Below are positions 15,875 through 26,839 of a stretch of 64,000 nt of DNA, piece after piece. A model generated the notes under the pieces. It searched no databases. It was not told where the DNA came from and saw only the letters and a program-made list of their open reading frames with translations. A program made the position numbers and the translations under genes. The stretch comes from Rathayibacter sp. VKM Ac-2754 (GTDB lineage Bacteria > Actinomycetota > Actinomycetes > Actinomycetales > Microbacteriaceae). The stretch lies in contig NZ_WUCC01000006.1 in the NCBI RefSeq assembly GCF_009807095.1, forward strand, positions 62,001 through 126,000, in the 5' to 3' direction. How positions within the stretch are numbered: position 1 is the first letter of the stretch; every line of letters starts with the position of its first letter.

Positions 15875-18064
15875 TCAGCCGCAGGACTCGAGTCGCGCGA
15901 CCGAGTCGGACAGCGTCCCGGTACCGCCGAGCAGCACAACCTTCTTGGCTCCGAGCGTGCGGATGTCGTCGAGCACGGCCTGCGGGACGCAGGTCGGCTG
16001 CACGGCGAAGAGCGGGCTCCTCGTGAACCCGGCCGCGGTCGCCCCCGCGAGAGCATCCGGGAACTTCTCGCCCGTCGCGAGGTAGACGGTGCTCGCCGAC
16101 GTGAACGCCGCGCGGTTGAGCTTCTCGGAGGTGTCGTAGCGGTTGACGCCGCCGATGCGCGTCGAGGTCACCGGCAGGGAGTTCTTGATCCCCTCGCTGA
16201 CCGAGAGCGCGCTGCCCGCGATGGTGAGGGTCTTGACGCCCAGCTGACTGACGAGGCTCTTCGTCGTGGCGTCGGCCGTCGGGAGACCGCCGTTCACGAG
16301 CACGACCGGCGCCCTGACCGATCCCGCGGCCGCGCTCGCACTGAGAGCGTCCGGGAACTTCTCGCCCGTCGCGAGCCAGGCCTTCGTGGAGCCCTGCGGG
16401 AACGCGTACTGGATGATCTGCTTCGAGGTGTCGTAGCGGTCGACTCCGCCGATGCGCTGGATCGACTTCGTGTACTCGGCGAGGTCGTTCTTGAGCGCGT
16501 CGCTCACGCTGAGCGCCGATCCGACGACGACGATCTTGGCCGGCTTCAGCCGGGTCAGCTCGTCGCGCACGGCCTGGGTCATCGAGTCGCGGTCGACCAG
16601 GAGGAGCGGGCCGCCCTGCTTCGCGGCCGCCGGCCCTGCGCTGAGCGCGTCGGGGAAGTTGCCGCCGGTCGCGACGTAGACGACCGGCACGTTCGCACCG
16701 AAGGTCGCCTTCGAGATCTCGACGGCCGTGCCCTGGCGGTCGCTGCCGGCGAGACGGCTGACGGCCACGGAGCCCTGGTTGCTGGCAGTCGTGCAGCCGA
16801 GGTCCTTCGATCCGGGGGCCTTCGAGTCGCCGGAGCCGGTCCAGAGGTTCCAGGCGACGGAGGCGGCGCTCACGCAGACGGTATAGGTGCCCTGCGCCGA
16901 CGCCGGCACCGTGGCGGTGAAGCCGTGCCGGCGACCCGCAGCCGGGTACTCGCCGGGGATGTCGCCGCGGTCGCCGCCTGCGCTCTGCGTGCGGACGGTC
17001 TTGGAGCCGTCGGGAGCGGTGACGGTCACCGTGGTCGAGAGGGCCGTCTGCTGGGTGGTCGGGTCGACGGCCCAGCCGGAGGCGGTGAGGGTGCCACCGG
17101 AGATGCGCGGCGCGTCCTGACGGCCGACCGGCGCGATCCCCGCGTTGGCGAGCGTTCCGTTCCAGTCGCTGAAGATGTACCAGAAGTTGATGTTGCCGTA
17201 GGTCGCGCAGGCCTGGTTGCCGCTGTTGGTGAGCGCGTAGTCGTTCGGCTGGTAGGGCGTGTAGTAGTAGAGGTTCGCCGTGGCCTGGTTGCGGATCGTC
17301 ACGGGCGACGAACCGCACGAGGTGTCGGGGTTGTAGAGGATGCTCGGCGTCGTGTCCTTCGCGTACGCGGTGAAGGTGGAACCCGATCCGGGCGGGTTCG
17401 CGTACTTCTTGAACTGACGCGCGGCCCCGTAGACCTGGGTGAAGAAGCCGGCCGAACCGTTGTCGCAGCCGGTCAAATCGGGGCAGTTGAAGCCGGTCGC
17501 ACGGTTGTAGAGGCGCTCGGTGGGGCTGGTCGTCGTGACCAGGCTGGTCTCCTTCTGCACCAGCACGGCGAGCACGAGCGGGTTGATGCCGCAGGCCTCA
17601 CCGACCCGGGTGAAGATCGACGCCGCCGACTCCCGCGAGCTGCCGGTGTACGCCTTGCACATCGCGTCGGCCGCCTTGCTCGGCGTCTGCTGACTGAACG
17701 CCTTGAGGCACGGGACGCCGTTGGGGGTGCCGGAGCAGTTCTGGCCCTTGTCGTCGAGGATCGCCTGCATCTGCGAAGCGGTGCGCGAATCGCTGTCGAA
17801 GAAGTTCGCGTCGCTGAAGATGTACCCGGCGCGGAAGCTCTTGGTGCTGCTCGCCTCGTACTGCACCGCCTGGTCGGGCAGCCCGGTGCCGTCGTCGACC
17901 GCGACGAGCGAATCGGTCGTACCCGGGTCGACGAGGACGGACGCCGGCGGGGCGACGTCCTCGGCAGCGGAGGCGGACGAGATCGGGACGATAGCGGTTC
18001 CGAGCCCGACGGCGACGGCGAGCGCGGCGGTGAGCAGGCGCGATGAGCGGCGGTGATTCCCCAT
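15875..18064 (-). CDS. Cell wall-binding repeat 2 protein with lysozyme-like domain
   Basis: About 729 residues. Signal peptide LLTAALAVAVGLGTAIVPIS (about 9-28). Residues about 55-300 form the lysozyme-like domain shared with 14971 (VLAVLVQKETSLVT, LYYYTPYQPND, NFWYIFSDWNG). Then comes an Ig-like stretch (TASGWAVDPTTQQTALSTTV to YTVCVSAASV). The last 300 residues hold three cell wall-binding repeat 2 units, each with R-x-x-G-x-D/N-R-Y/Q, VATGGNFPDAL or ATGEKFPDAL, and a GGxGTLS/GSALSVS element. It is probably attached non-covalently to the wall. ATG at 18064 matches the signal peptide start and lies 8 nt from TAGGCT. Confidence 0.88.
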   Translation of the reverse strand: MGNHRRSSRLLTAALAVAVGLGTAIVPISSASAAEDVAPPASVLVDPGTTDSLVAVDDGTGLPDQAVQYEASSTKSFRAGYIFSDANFFDSDSRTASQMQAILDDKGQNCSGTPNGVPCLKAFSQQTPSKAADAMCKAYTGSSRESAASIFTRVGEACGINPLVLAVLVQKETSLVTTTSPTERLYNRATGFNCPDLTGCDNGSAGFFTQVYGAARQFKKYANPPGSGSTFTAYAKDTTPSILYNPDTSCGSSPVTIRNQATANLYYYTPYQPNDYALTNSGNQACATYGNINFWYIFSDWNGTLANAGIAPVGRQDAPRISGGTLTASGWAVDPTTQQTALSTTVTVTAPDGSKTVRTQSAGGDRGDIPGEYPAAGRRHGFTATVPASAQGTYTVCVSAASVAWNLWTGSGDSKAPGSKDLGCTTASNQGSVAVSRLAGSDRQGTAVEISKATFGANVPVVYVATGGNFPDALSAGPAAAKQGGPLLLVDRDSMTQAVRDELTRLKPAKIVVVGSALSVSDALKNDLAEYTKSIQRIGGVDRYDTSKQIIQYAFPQGSTKAWLATGEKFPDALSASAAAGSVRAPVVLVNGGLPTADATTKSLVSQLGVKTLTIAGSALSVSEGIKNSLPVTSTRIGGVNRYDTSEKLNRAAFTSASTVYLATGEKFPDALAGATAAGFTRSPLFAVQPTCVPQAVLDDIRTLGAKKVVLLGGTGTLSDSVARLESCG

Positions 18065-18072
18065 GATTGCGA

Positions 18073-18078
18073 AGCCTA
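18073..18078 (-). promoter_or_regulatory. -10 box, leaderless promoter of the CWB2 protein gene
   Basis: TAGGCT on the minus strand, 8 nt upstream of the ATG at 18064; supports that start over 18172. Confidence 0.45.
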
Positions 18079-18140
18079 CGGGCAAGCACCGACGCCACCG
18101 CTCCCCGGCCACTACACCCTTCCGAGGGGCAGGAGCACGG

Positions 18141-19415
18141 ATGTCGGAGGTCCGTGGTGTCATCACCGGCATGGACTACTCCTTCGTCATCGGCCTCGCG
18201 ATCGGCGCCCTGCTCGCCTCGATCGCGGCGCTCCTCCTCATCCGCTCCCGTACTCCCGATGCCGCCCTCTCGCTCGAGCTCGCCACCGCGCGCGCTCGCG
18301 CCGAGGGTCTGGAGGAGCGGCACGAGGCCGTCGTCGAGCAGCACCGCGAGCACCTCGGCTCGGCCCGCGAGCAGATCCGCGAGCTGCAGGAGCAGCTCCG
18401 GGTCGTCGCCGAGCGCGAGCGGCACGACGCGCGGATCCTGCAGACCCTCTCCCCCGTCGCCGAGAGCCTGCGCGGCATGCAGGAGTCGGTGCGGCGGCTC
18501 GAGAGCGAGCGCGCCGCCCAGTTCGGCGCGATCACCGAGCAGCTCGAGGTGCAGCGCGTCGCGGGCGAGCGGCTGCGCTCGACCACCGAGACCCTCGCCT
18601 CGGCGCTGCGATCCAGCACCAGCCGGGGCGCCTGGGGCGAGACGCAGCTGCGCAACGTCGTCGAGGCGGCCGGGCTCACCCAGCGGGTCGACTTCGACGT
18701 GCAGTTCGGGCTCGAGGGCGAGGCCGGTCGCGGGCGCGCCGACATGGTCGTCCGCCTCCCCGGCGGCAAGGCGATCGCGGTCGACGCCAAGGTCCCGTTC
18801 GACTCCTACCTCGAGGCGAGCGCCATCCCCGTCGGGGCGGGCACCGACGAGGAGGCGCGCCGCACGGCGCTCCTGCGGGCCCACGTCCGCGCGCTCCGCG
18901 GCCACATCGACGCGCTCGCCGCCCGCGAGTACTGGAGCGGGCTCCCCGCGAGCCCGGAGTTCGTGATCGCCTTCATCCCCAGCGAGCCGCTGCTCGCCAG
19001 CGCGCTCGACGCCGACCCGAGCCTGCTCGAGTACGCCTTCCGCAAGCGCGTCGCGCTCGCCTCCCCGGTCACCCTCTGGTCGGTCCTCAAGACCGTGGCG
19101 TACACCTGGCAGCAGGACGTCCTGACCGACGACGCGAAGCGCCTCCTCGATCTCGGCAAGACGCTCTACGCGCGGCTCGGCACGCTCGCCGACCACGCCG
19201 AGGGGCTGCGCCGCTCCCTCGAGAAGACGGTCGACTCCTACAACGCCTTCGCCGGCTCGCTCGAGAGCCGCGTGCTCGTCACCGCGCGCCAGTTCGACAC
19301 CCTCGACGAGTCGCGGGTCATCGCCCCGCTCGGAGGCGTCACCGCCTCACCCCGTCGCCTCACCGCTGTCGAGCTCCTGACTCCCGACACCCTCGACGAC
19401 GAGCGGAGCGCCTGA
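18141..19415 (+). CDS. rmuC: DNA recombination protein RmuC
   Basis: About 424 residues. A single N-terminal membrane helix (FVIGLAIGALLASIAALLLI) is followed by a long coiled coil (LEERHEAVVEQHREHLGSA and onward) and the RmuC nuclease-like domain: GAWGETQLRNVVEAAGL, IAVDAKVPFDSYLEA, FVIAFIPSEPLL, LWSVLKTVAYTWQQD. RmuC limits recombination at inverted repeats. ATG at 18141 is preferred because AGGAG is 5 nt upstream; the ATG at 18171 has no ribosome binding site at useful spacing. Confidence 0.93.
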   Translation: MSEVRGVITGMDYSFVIGLAIGALLASIAALLLIRSRTPDAALSLELATARARAEGLEERHEAVVEQHREHLGSAREQIRELQEQLRVVAERERHDARILQTLSPVAESLRGMQESVRRLESERAAQFGAITEQLEVQRVAGERLRSTTETLASALRSSTSRGAWGETQLRNVVEAAGLTQRVDFDVQFGLEGEAGRGRADMVVRLPGGKAIAVDAKVPFDSYLEASAIPVGAGTDEEARRTALLRAHVRALRGHIDALAAREYWSGLPASPEFVIAFIPSEPLLASALDADPSLLEYAFRKRVALASPVTLWSVLKTVAYTWQQDVLTDDAKRLLDLGKTLYARLGTLADHAEGLRRSLEKTVDSYNAFAGSLESRVLVTARQFDTLDESRVIAPLGGVTASPRRLTAVELLTPDTLDDERSA

Positions 19416-19466
19416 CGGGCAGGATCGCGCCCGTTCGCGCGTCATCGAGAGGAGCGCCCGTAGGGA

Positions 19467-19510
19467 GGTGGGTCTCGATACGCCGCCTTCGGCGGCTACT
19501 CGACCGGCGG
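19467..19510. repeat. Half copy of the family intergenic inverted repeat
   Basis: GGTCTCGATACGCCGCC, TTCG loop, GGCGGCTACTCGACC: one arm of the dispersed element, carrying its own small hairpin. Confidence 0.75.
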
Positions 19511-19580
19511 GCCGGCGGGGCGTCCTCCCGAGAGACGGTTCTCCCGGGAGATGTCACCTCACCGCTGTCGCCCCATCCAT

Positions 19581-19710
19581 GCTGATCGAGCCCGCAGCCC
19601 GCGCAGCGGGCGTATCGAGATCCACATCCGTCAGAAGGCCGGGCAGAAGCCTGATCTGCTGACGCCGGTGGGTCCCGATACGCCCCTGCGGGGCTACCCG
19701 ACCAACATGC
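19581..19710. repeat. Full copy of the family intergenic inverted repeat
   Basis: Left arm GCTGATCGAGCCCGCAGCCC..., centre around CAGAAGCCTGATCTGCTG, right arm GGTCCCGATACGCCCCTGC...CCGACCAACATGC. The 19416-19755 gap between rmuC and glpX holds only this and the half copy at 19467; no gene seen. Confidence 0.8.
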
Positions 19711-19755
19711 CGGCGTGGCGACTCGACGTGACCCGGGGCGCGGCGGACAGGTTCG

Positions 19756-20736
19756 CTAGAGCCACTTCTCCGCGAGGTGCTGGGCGGTCACGCGGCGGAT
19801 GGTGCCCGAGCGGGAGCGCAGGACGATCGACTCCGTCGTGATGACGTGGCCCTCCTTGCGCACGCCTTTCACGAGCCCGCCGTTCGTGACGCCGGTGGCG
19901 ACGAAGTAGGTGTTGTCGCTGCGGACCAGGTCGTTCGCGTGCAGCACGCGGTCGAGGTCGTGTCCGGCGTCGAGGGCGCGCTGGCGCTCGTCGTCGTCCT
20001 TCGGGTGGAGCTTGCCCTGGATCACTCCGCCGAGCGCCCGGATCGCGCACGCCGTGATGATGCCCTCGGGGGTGCCTCCGATGCCGACGCACATGTCGAG
20101 GCGCGAGTCGTGGCGGGCCGCGTTGATGCCGCCCGCGACGTCGCCGTCGAGCAGCAGTCGCGTGCCCGCACCGGCGGCCCGGATGTCGTCGATCAGCTGC
20201 GCGTGCCGCGGCCGGTCGAGCACCGCGATGCGCATCTCGTCGACCGGCTTGCGCTTGGCGCGGGCAAGAGCGCGGATGTTCTCGCCGATCGGCCGCTCGA
20301 TGTCGATGATGCCGACGCCCTCGGGCCCGGTCACGATCTTCTGCATGTAGAAGACGGCGGAGGGATCGAACATCGCTCCGCGGTCGGCGACGGCGATCAT
20401 CGACAGCGCGTTCTGGCGACCCGCCGCGGTCAGCGAGGTGCCGTCGATCGGGTCGACCGCGATGTCGGCGGCGGGACCCGAGCCGTTGCCGACGTGCTCG
20501 CCGTTGTAGAGCATGGGCGCGTTGTCCTTCTCGCCCTCGCCGATCACGACCACGCCGTCGAAGTTGACGGTGCCGAGGAACGTGCGCATCGCGTCGACGG
20601 CGGCACCGTCGGCGGCGTTCTTGTCGCCCTTGCCGATGAAGGGCACGGCACGGATGGCCGCGGCCTCGGTGGCACGGACGAGCTCCATGCCGAGGTTCCG
20701 GTCAGGGTGGAGATACAGAGAGTCGTTGTCGGTCAC
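19756..20736 (-). CDS. glpX: Class II fructose-1,6-bisphosphatase GlpX
   Basis: About 326 residues, family length. It hydrolyses fructose-1,6-bisphosphate in gluconeogenesis. The metal/phosphate motif [17 protein letters not shown] is at about residue 90; [15 protein letters not shown] and [18 protein letters not shown] are typical of GlpX. GTG at 20736 ([14 protein letters not shown]) is chosen over longer starts because it matches the family N-terminus and is preceded by AAGGA. It lies divergently beside the aldolase gene, pairing two steps of the same pathway. Confidence 0.96.
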   Translation of the reverse strand: MTDNDSLYLHPDRNLGMELVRATEAAAIRAVPFIGKGDKNAADGAAVDAMRTFLGTVNFDGVVVIGEGEKDNAPMLYNGEHVGNGSGPAADIAVDPIDGTSLTAAGRQNALSMIAVADRGAMFDPSAVFYMQKIVTGPEGVGIIDIERPIGENIRALARAKRKPVDEMRIAVLDRPRHAQLIDDIRAAGAGTRLLLDGDVAGGINAARHDSRLDMCVGIGGTPEGIITACAIRALGGVIQGKLHPKDDDERQRALDAGHDLDRVLHANDLVRSDNTYFVATGVTNGGLVKGVRKEGHVITTESIVLRSRSGTIRRVTAQHLAEKWL

Positions 20737-20931
20737 AGCGCGGAGTCCTTCGCATTCGATTCGTGCAGACGGCGTCGTCGCAGGACCCGCTGTCGCGGAT
20801 CCCCATCCCGGCTCGAAGCCTACCGGAGGCGCCCGACGCACCCCGGGGGCGGCCCAGCCCCGCCTCGCTAGACTCATCGGCGACGCGGGCCTCGCCCGAC
20901 CCACTCCCGTTCATCCGTCAAAGGAGATGCC

Positions 20932-21957
<1,026 letters not shown>

Positions 21958-21968
21958 GACAGCACTCC

Positions 21969-22535
21969 GTGACGAACGCACACGACCAGCCGGGCCGCGC
22001 CGAGCGCCCGAAGCCGCAGTACGGCGAGTACGCGCCGCCCGGCTGGTCGTGGCAGCCTCCCGAGGAGGCGGTGGTCGTCCCGGACCCGCGCGGCTCCGAC
22101 TCCGACCCGCGGCCCGCCACGGCGGCCGCGCGTCCGGCCGCGGCGCACCCCGTCGACCGGCTGCTGACGATCGTGCTGCTGGCCCTCGGCGTCTTCTTCG
22201 CCGTGCCGACGCTGCTCGACCCGTCGAGCTTCGCGACCACGCTCGAGGAGCTCTACCAGACCCAGGGCATCGGCACCTACGCCTCCCCCGATCTCGCTCG
22301 GGCCCTCGGAGTCGTCCTCGCCCTCGCTCAGTCGCTGATCGTCGCCTTCGCCGTCTGGATCTCGATCCGCCGGCTGCGCGCCGGCAAGCGCGCGGTGCTG
22401 GTGCCCATCCTGGGGATCGTCGCGACCGTCGTCCTCTCGATGATCGTCGCCGCGATCGCGATCCTCGGCGACCCGACCTTCAGCGAGTACGTCAACCAGA
22501 TGTCCGCGCAGGGCTCGGCCGGCATCGACGCCTGA
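21969..22535 (+). CDS. Small membrane protein (DUF6264-like)
   Basis: About 188 residues. A hydrophilic N-terminus with PKPQYGEYAPPGWSWQPP, a motif seen in DUF6264 proteins of Microbacteriaceae (assignment from memory), precedes three membrane helices: LLTIVLLALGVFFAVPTLL, a middle helix (ARALGVVLALAQSLIVAFAV), and LGIVATVVLSMIVAAIAIL. No catalytic motif. GTG at 21969, 12 bp after fbaA, suggests co-transcription. Function unknown. Confidence 0.75.
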   Translation: MTNAHDQPGRAERPKPQYGEYAPPGWSWQPPEEAVVVPDPRGSDSDPRPATAAARPAAAHPVDRLLTIVLLALGVFFAVPTLLDPSSFATTLEELYQTQGIGTYASPDLARALGVVLALAQSLIVAFAVWISIRRLRAGKRAVLVPILGIVATVVLSMIVAAIAILGDPTFSEYVNQMSAQGSAGIDA

Positions 22536-22547
22536 TCCCGCGCTCAC

Positions 22548-22588
22548 GCGAAGAGGCCGCCCTCCCTCGGGAGTGGCGGCCTCTTCGC
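22548..22588. terminator. Bidirectional terminator between the fbaA unit and ispH
   Basis: Perfect 14-bp inverted repeat GCGAAGAGGCCGCC / GGCGGCCTCTTCGC with a 13-nt loop between convergent genes. Confidence 0.85.
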
Positions 22589-22604
22589 TTGTGCGGTGCG
22601 AGCG

Positions 22605-23672
22605 TCAGCTCGCGGCGCTGATCCGTCCGCCGACGCCGCGGGCGTCGCGCTTGCCGGCGACGTCCTTCCGCAGCTCCTTGGGCAGCGAGAACATCAGGTC
22701 CTCCTCGGCCGTCTTGACCTCCTCGACGTCGCCGTAGCCGGCGGCGGCGAGGTCGTCGAGCACCTCGCGCACGAGGATCTCGGGCACCGAGGCGCCGCTC
22801 GTGACGCCGACGGTGCGGATGCCGTCGAGCCACTCCTGCTTGATCTCGCTCGCGTAGTCGATCCGGTACGAGGCCTTCGCGCCGTACTCGAGCGCCACCT
22901 CGACGAGGCGGACGGAGTTCGACGAGTTCGCCGAGCCGACCACGATCACGAGCTCGGCGCCGGCCGCGACCTTCTTGATCGCGACCTGGCGGTTCTGGGT
23001 CGCGTAGCAGATGTCGTCGCTCGGCGGGTCCTGCAGGTTGGGGAAGCGCTCGCGGAGGCGGCGCACCGTCTCCATCGTCTCGTCGACCGAGAGCGTCGTC
23101 TGCGAGAGCCAGACGACCTTGTCCGGGTCCTTCACGTGGATGTTCGGCACGTCGTCGGGGCTGCCGACGAGGGTGACGTGATCGGGAGCCTCTCCCGCGG
23201 TGCCCTCGACCTCCTCGTGTCCCTCGTGGCCGATGAGGAGGATCTCGAAGTCGTCGCGGGCGAAGCGCACGGCCTCGCGGTGCACCTTCGTGACCAGCGG
23301 GCAGGTCGCGTCGATCGCCTGCAGGTTGCGGTCGGCGGCACCCTGCACGACGGCGGGCGACACCCCGTGGGCGCTGAACACCACGTGCGATCCCTCGGGG
23401 ATCTCGTCGACCTCGTCGACGAAGATGGCGCCCTGGCTCTCGAGCGTCGAGACGACGTGCACGTTGTGCACGATCTGCTTGCGCACATAGACCGGGGCGC
23501 CGTAGTGCTCGATCGCCTTCTCGACGGCGACCACCGCGCGGTCGACACCGGCGCAGTAGCCGCGCGGGGCGGCGAGGAGGACGCGCTTGGGCCCGTCGAC
23601 GGGGATGTCGCGCAGACGTCCCGCAGCGCGGGGCATGCGGGGCATGGGCAGACTGATCTGGGCTTCGCTCAC
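22605..23672 (-). CDS. ispH: 4-hydroxy-3-methylbut-2-enyl diphosphate reductase
   Basis: 355 residues. The last step of the MEP isoprenoid pathway, making IPP and DMAPP with a 4Fe-4S cluster. The three cluster cysteines lie in [24 protein letters not shown] and [22 protein letters not shown] and [17 protein letters not shown] are substrate-binding loops. GTG at 23672 is 6 nt from TAGAAT, giving a leaderless transcript. It is divergent from xseA, a neighbour pair conserved in actinobacteria. Confidence 0.97.
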   Translation of the reverse strand: MSEAQISLPMPRMPRAAGRLRDIPVDGPKRVLLAAPRGYCAGVDRAVVAVEKAIEHYGAPVYVRKQIVHNVHVVSTLESQGAIFVDEVDEIPEGSHVVFSAHGVSPAVVQGAADRNLQAIDATCPLVTKVHREAVRFARDDFEILLIGHEGHEEVEGTAGEAPDHVTLVGSPDDVPNIHVKDPDKVVWLSQTTLSVDETMETVRRLRERFPNLQDPPSDDICYATQNRQVAIKKVAAGAELVIVVGSANSSNSVRLVEVALEYGAKASYRIDYASEIKQEWLDGIRTVGVTSGASVPEILVREVLDDLAAAGYGDVEEVKTAEEDLMFSLPKELRKDVAGKRDARGVGGRISAAS

Positions 23673-23678
23673 TCCATG

Positions 23679-23684
23679 ATTCTA
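23679..23684 (-). promoter_or_regulatory. -10 box, leaderless promoter of ispH
   Basis: TAGAAT on the minus strand, the best -10 match in the window, 6 nt upstream of the GTG at 23672. Confidence 0.6.
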
Positions 23685-23787
23685 CGGGCTCGATCCTGAG
23701 CCGCCGCGGTGTCGGAGGCATCCCGTACCGTTGTCGACGCGGGTCCGCCCCCCCCCGCTCCCCCCGCCCGCTCCAGCGAAGGCACCG

Positions 23788-25020
23788 ATGACAGACGCCC
23801 CTCCCACCGCAGACGCCCCCTGGCCGGTCGGCCTGCTCGCGAGCAAGATCAAGGGCTGGATCGAGCGGCTGGGCACCGCCTGGGTCGAGGGCGAGATCAC
23901 GCAGTGGGGCGTGTCGGGCGGCAACGTCTACGGAAAGCTCAAGGATCTCTCGGGCGACGCGACGGTGGGATTCACGGTGTGGTCCTCGGTCCGCGCCCGC
24001 CTCCCCGCCGATCTGGCGCAGGGCGACCGCGTCATCGCCCTCGTGAAGCCCAACTACTGGGTCAAGGGCGGCACGCTCTCGATGCAGGTCTTCGAGATGC
24101 GGCACGTCGGTCTCGGCGACCTGCTCGAGAAGCTCGAGCGCCTGCGCCGGCAGCTCGCCTCCGAGGGGCTGTTCGAGGCGGGCCGCAAGAAGCCGCTCCC
24201 CTTCCTTCCGCACGGCATCGGCCTGATCACGGGAAAGGACTCCGACGCCGAGAAGGACGTCCTCCGGAACGCCCAGCTGCGCTGGCCCGCCGTGCGGTTC
24301 CGCGTCGTGCACGCCGCGGTCCAGGGCGAGCGCACGGTGACCGAGGTCCTCGCGGCCCTTCGCACGCTCGAGGCCGACGAGAGCGTCGACGTGATCGTGA
24401 TCGCCCGCGGCGGCGGCGACTTCCAGAACCTGCTCGGCTTCAGCGACGAGAGGCTCGTGCGCGCGGTGGCCGCCTGCACGACCCCCGTCGTGAGCGCGAT
24501 CGGCCACGAGGCCGACCGGCCGCTCCTCGACGACGTCGCCGATCTCCGGGCCTCCACACCGACCGACGCGGCCAAGCGCGTGGTCCCCGACGTCTCCGAC
24601 GAGCTGCTGCGCATGCAGCAGGCGCGACTGCGGATGACCAGCCGGGTCAGCGGGCTCGTCTCGCACGAGGTCGATCGTCTCTCGCAGCTGCGCACGCGGC
24701 CCGTGCTCGCGCAGCCCCACGTCCTGGTCGACCGCCACGCCGAGGAGCTCACCCGCTGGGTCGCGCGCGGGGCCGAGCTCGTCGAGCGGCGGATCGAGCG
24801 GGCCCACCTCGAGGTGGAGCGCCTCCACGGGCAGCTCCGCGCGCTGTCGCCGCAGCACACGCTCGATCGCGGCTACGCGATCGTGCAGAACGCCTCGGGC
24901 CACGTGGTCCGCGCTCCCGCCGACGCGGCGTCGGGAGAGGCGCTCGTCCTGACCCTGGCGGAGGGCGCCGTCGCGGCGCGGTCCGAGGGCGCATCGGCCG
25001 ATCCCGCCGGGCGCGGATGA
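23788..25020 (+). CDS. xseA: Exodeoxyribonuclease VII large subunit
   Basis: About 410 residues. N-terminal OB fold ([20 protein letters not shown]), then the catalytic domain with [35 protein letters not shown], and [20 protein letters not shown] followed by [16 protein letters not shown]. The C-terminal half is helical and binds the small subunit. ATG at 23788 follows GAAGG at 5-nt spacing and gives the usual N-terminus; the longer proline-rich extension to 23731 is unlikely to be translated. Confidence 0.95.
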   Translation: MTDAPPTADAPWPVGLLASKIKGWIERLGTAWVEGEITQWGVSGGNVYGKLKDLSGDATVGFTVWSSVRARLPADLAQGDRVIALVKPNYWVKGGTLSMQVFEMRHVGLGDLLEKLERLRRQLASEGLFEAGRKKPLPFLPHGIGLITGKDSDAEKDVLRNAQLRWPAVRFRVVHAAVQGERTVTEVLAALRTLEADESVDVIVIARGGGDFQNLLGFSDERLVRAVAACTTPVVSAIGHEADRPLLDDVADLRASTPTDAAKRVVPDVSDELLRMQQARLRMTSRVSGLVSHEVDRLSQLRTRPVLAQPHVLVDRHAEELTRWVARGAELVERRIERAHLEVERLHGQLRALSPQHTLDRGYAIVQNASGHVVRAPADAASGEALVLTLAEGAVAARSEGASADPAGRG

Positions 25021-25057
25021 CAACATCCGCACCGAGTCCCCCTCCAGCACCGATCGA

Positions 25058-25063
25058 TAGGAT
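25058..25063 (+). promoter_or_regulatory. -10 box, leaderless promoter of xseB
   Basis: TAGGAT, 7 nt before the ATG at 25071; suggests xseB and the two genes after it can be transcribed without xseA. Confidence 0.5.
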
Positions 25064-25070
25064 CATCCCC

Positions 25071-25325
25071 ATGGCCGACGCCCGCACCGACTCCCCCGCC
25101 TCGGAGGGCACATCGTCCCCGGGCACGGCCGAGCTCAGCTACGAGCAGGCCCGCGACGAGCTCGTCCGGGTCGTCTCCGAGCTCGAGCAGGGCAACTCGA
25201 CCCTCGAGCGCTCGCTCGCACTGTGGGAGCGAGGCGAGGCCCTCGCGGCACGCTGCGAGGAGTGGCTGATCGGAGCGCGGGCGCGCCTCGACGCCGCCCG
25301 CTCCGGCGGATCGAGCGCCGGATGA
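25071..25325 (+). CDS. xseB: Exodeoxyribonuclease VII small subunit
   Basis: About 84 residues with the family helix pattern [40 protein letters not shown] and LDAARS. Several copies bind one XseA. ATG at 25071 is just after a leaderless -10 box. Its stop overlaps the next start (ATGA at 25322), so translation of the DUF4245 protein is coupled to it. Confidence 0.93.
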   Translation: MADARTDSPASEGTSSPGTAELSYEQARDELVRVVSELEQGNSTLERSLALWERGEALAARCEEWLIGARARLDAARSGGSSAG

Positions 25326-25969
25326 GCCGCAGCGGCAAGCAGGCCCGCGTGGTCGCGGAGCTCGGCCGTCCCGAGACCCCGGCCGAGATGGCCGCCCGCA
25401 AGGCCGAGAACTCCCGGCTCTACCGCCAGCGCAAGACCGTCAACAACCTCGTCTTCTCCCTCCTGGCCACGGTCGGCGTCGTCGCCCTCATCGTGCTGGT
25501 CGTCCCGCGCGGCGACGGCACGGAGCGTCCCCCGGTCGACGTCTCCGACGTCGCGTCGCAGCTGCAGCTCGGTGAGACGCAGACTCTCGTCGTCCCCGAG
25601 ATGCCCGAGGGCTGGTCGGCCAACGCCGCCGAGCTGCGCACCGACGGCGGCGTCGACTACTGGTACGTGGGCCTGCTCACCCCGAACGCGGGCTACATCG
25701 GCGTGAGCCAGGGCTTCGAGGCCGACGAGGACTGGGTCGGCTCGCAGCTCGACCGTGCCGCCGCGACCGGAGTCGAGCAGATCGACGGCCGCGACTGGAC
25801 GGTCTACGACCGCCGCGACTCGGGAGCGGACACGGGCAACACCCCGTACGCTCTCGAGACGACGGAGGGGTCGAGCACCTACCTCGTCTACGGCACCGCG
25901 TCGACGGAGGAGATCCGCGAGGTCGTCGACGCCATCGCCCCGCAGATCGGCAAGGAGGAGTCACGATGA
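25322..25969 (+). CDS. DUF4245 membrane-anchored protein
   Basis: About 215 residues. A basic cytoplasmic N-terminus, one membrane helix ([20 protein letters not shown]), and an extracytoplasmic domain with [20 protein letters not shown] and [17 protein letters not shown]. This is the DUF4245 pattern, a family often found next to xseA/xseB and glpX in actinobacteria but without known function. ATG at 25322 overlaps the xseB stop and its own stop overlaps the carbonic anhydrase start, so all three are translationally linked. Confidence 0.88.
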   Translation: MSRSGKQARVVAELGRPETPAEMAARKAENSRLYRQRKTVNNLVFSLLATVGVVALIVLVVPRGDGTERPPVDVSDVASQLQLGETQTLVVPEMPEGWSANAAELRTDGGVDYWYVGLLTPNAGYIGVSQGFEADEDWVGSQLDRAAATGVEQIDGRDWTVYDRRDSGADTGNTPYALETTEGSSTYLVYGTASTEEIREVVDAIAPQIGKEESR

Positions 25970-26748
25970 GCCACGACCTGAACGACCGGGACGCACCGCA
26001 GTCCATCCCCGTCCCCCGGGAGTCCCGACCGCCCGCCTGGGTGTGGAAGGAGATGCTGCGGGGCAACCAGCGCTTCGTCGCCGGCGAGCCCCGCCACCCG
26101 CGCCAGGACGTCGAGCGCCGCGCCGAGATCGCCGCCGAGCAGAAGCCGCTCGCCGCCCTGTTCGGCTGCAGCGACTCGCGCCTGGCCGCCGAGATCATCT
26201 TCGACCTGGGCCTCGGCGACCTCTTCGTCGTCCGCAACGCGGGTCAGGTCATCGCCGACTCGATCATCGGCTCGCTCGAGTACGGCGTGGCCGTCCTCGG
26301 GGTCAAGCTGATCCTCGTGCTCGGCCACGACGAGTGCGGCGCCGTGAAGGCGGCGATCCAGTCGCAGGCCCCCGGCGCGGAGCGCCTCCCGCCGCACATC
26401 GAGCACCTCATCGAGCCGATCATCCCCGCGGTGCGCCGCATCGTCGGCCCCCAGCCCGACGGCCGCGTCCTCGTCGACCCGTCGGCGACCGACGCCCTCG
26501 CCGTCGGGAGGGAGCACCTGCGCGACACCGTCGCCGAGCTGCTCCAGCGCTCCCCGCTCATCGCCGACGCCGTCGCCTCGGGCGAGCTGGCCGTCGTGGG
26601 GGCGAACTACCGCCTCTCGGACGGCACCGTGGGCTCCGACGTCGTCCTCGGCATCGACCCGCCGCAGCTGAGCCCGTACCTCTCCGAGCAGGAGCGGATG
26701 CTGACGCCGCTCCAGGCCGTCGAGCCCGACGGTTCACCGCTCCTCTAG
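25966..26748 (+). CDS. Beta-class carbonic anhydrase
   Basis: About 260 residues. It interconverts CO2 and bicarbonate. Zinc ligands are in [16 protein letters not shown] (Cys and the Asp/Arg dyad) and [12 protein letters not shown] (His and Cys). [10 protein letters not shown] and [19 protein letters not shown] are typical of the family. No signal peptide, so cytoplasmic. ATG at 25966 sits in an ATGA overlap with the DUF4245 gene. Its product could feed carboxylation, but the operon partners do not suggest a specific one. Confidence 0.95.
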   Translation: MSHDLNDRDAPQSIPVPRESRPPAWVWKEMLRGNQRFVAGEPRHPRQDVERRAEIAAEQKPLAALFGCSDSRLAAEIIFDLGLGDLFVVRNAGQVIADSIIGSLEYGVAVLGVKLILVLGHDECGAVKAAIQSQAPGAERLPPHIEHLIEPIIPAVRRIVGPQPDGRVLVDPSATDALAVGREHLRDTVAELLQRSPLIADAVASGELAVVGANYRLSDGTVGSDVVLGIDPPQLSPYLSEQERMLTPLQAVEPDGSPLL

Positions 26749-26839
26749 CCGGCCGGCGCGACACACGTCAGCCGGCACTCCAGACGACGCCGACAACCCG
26801 CACGGCGCCGACGACACAGAAGACAAGGACGAACACAGC

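Noticed and set aside
22492-25050. An 850-codon minus-strand open frame across ispH and xseA
   Set aside because: Part is a shadow of ispH and part antisense to xseA; no domain and no start signal.
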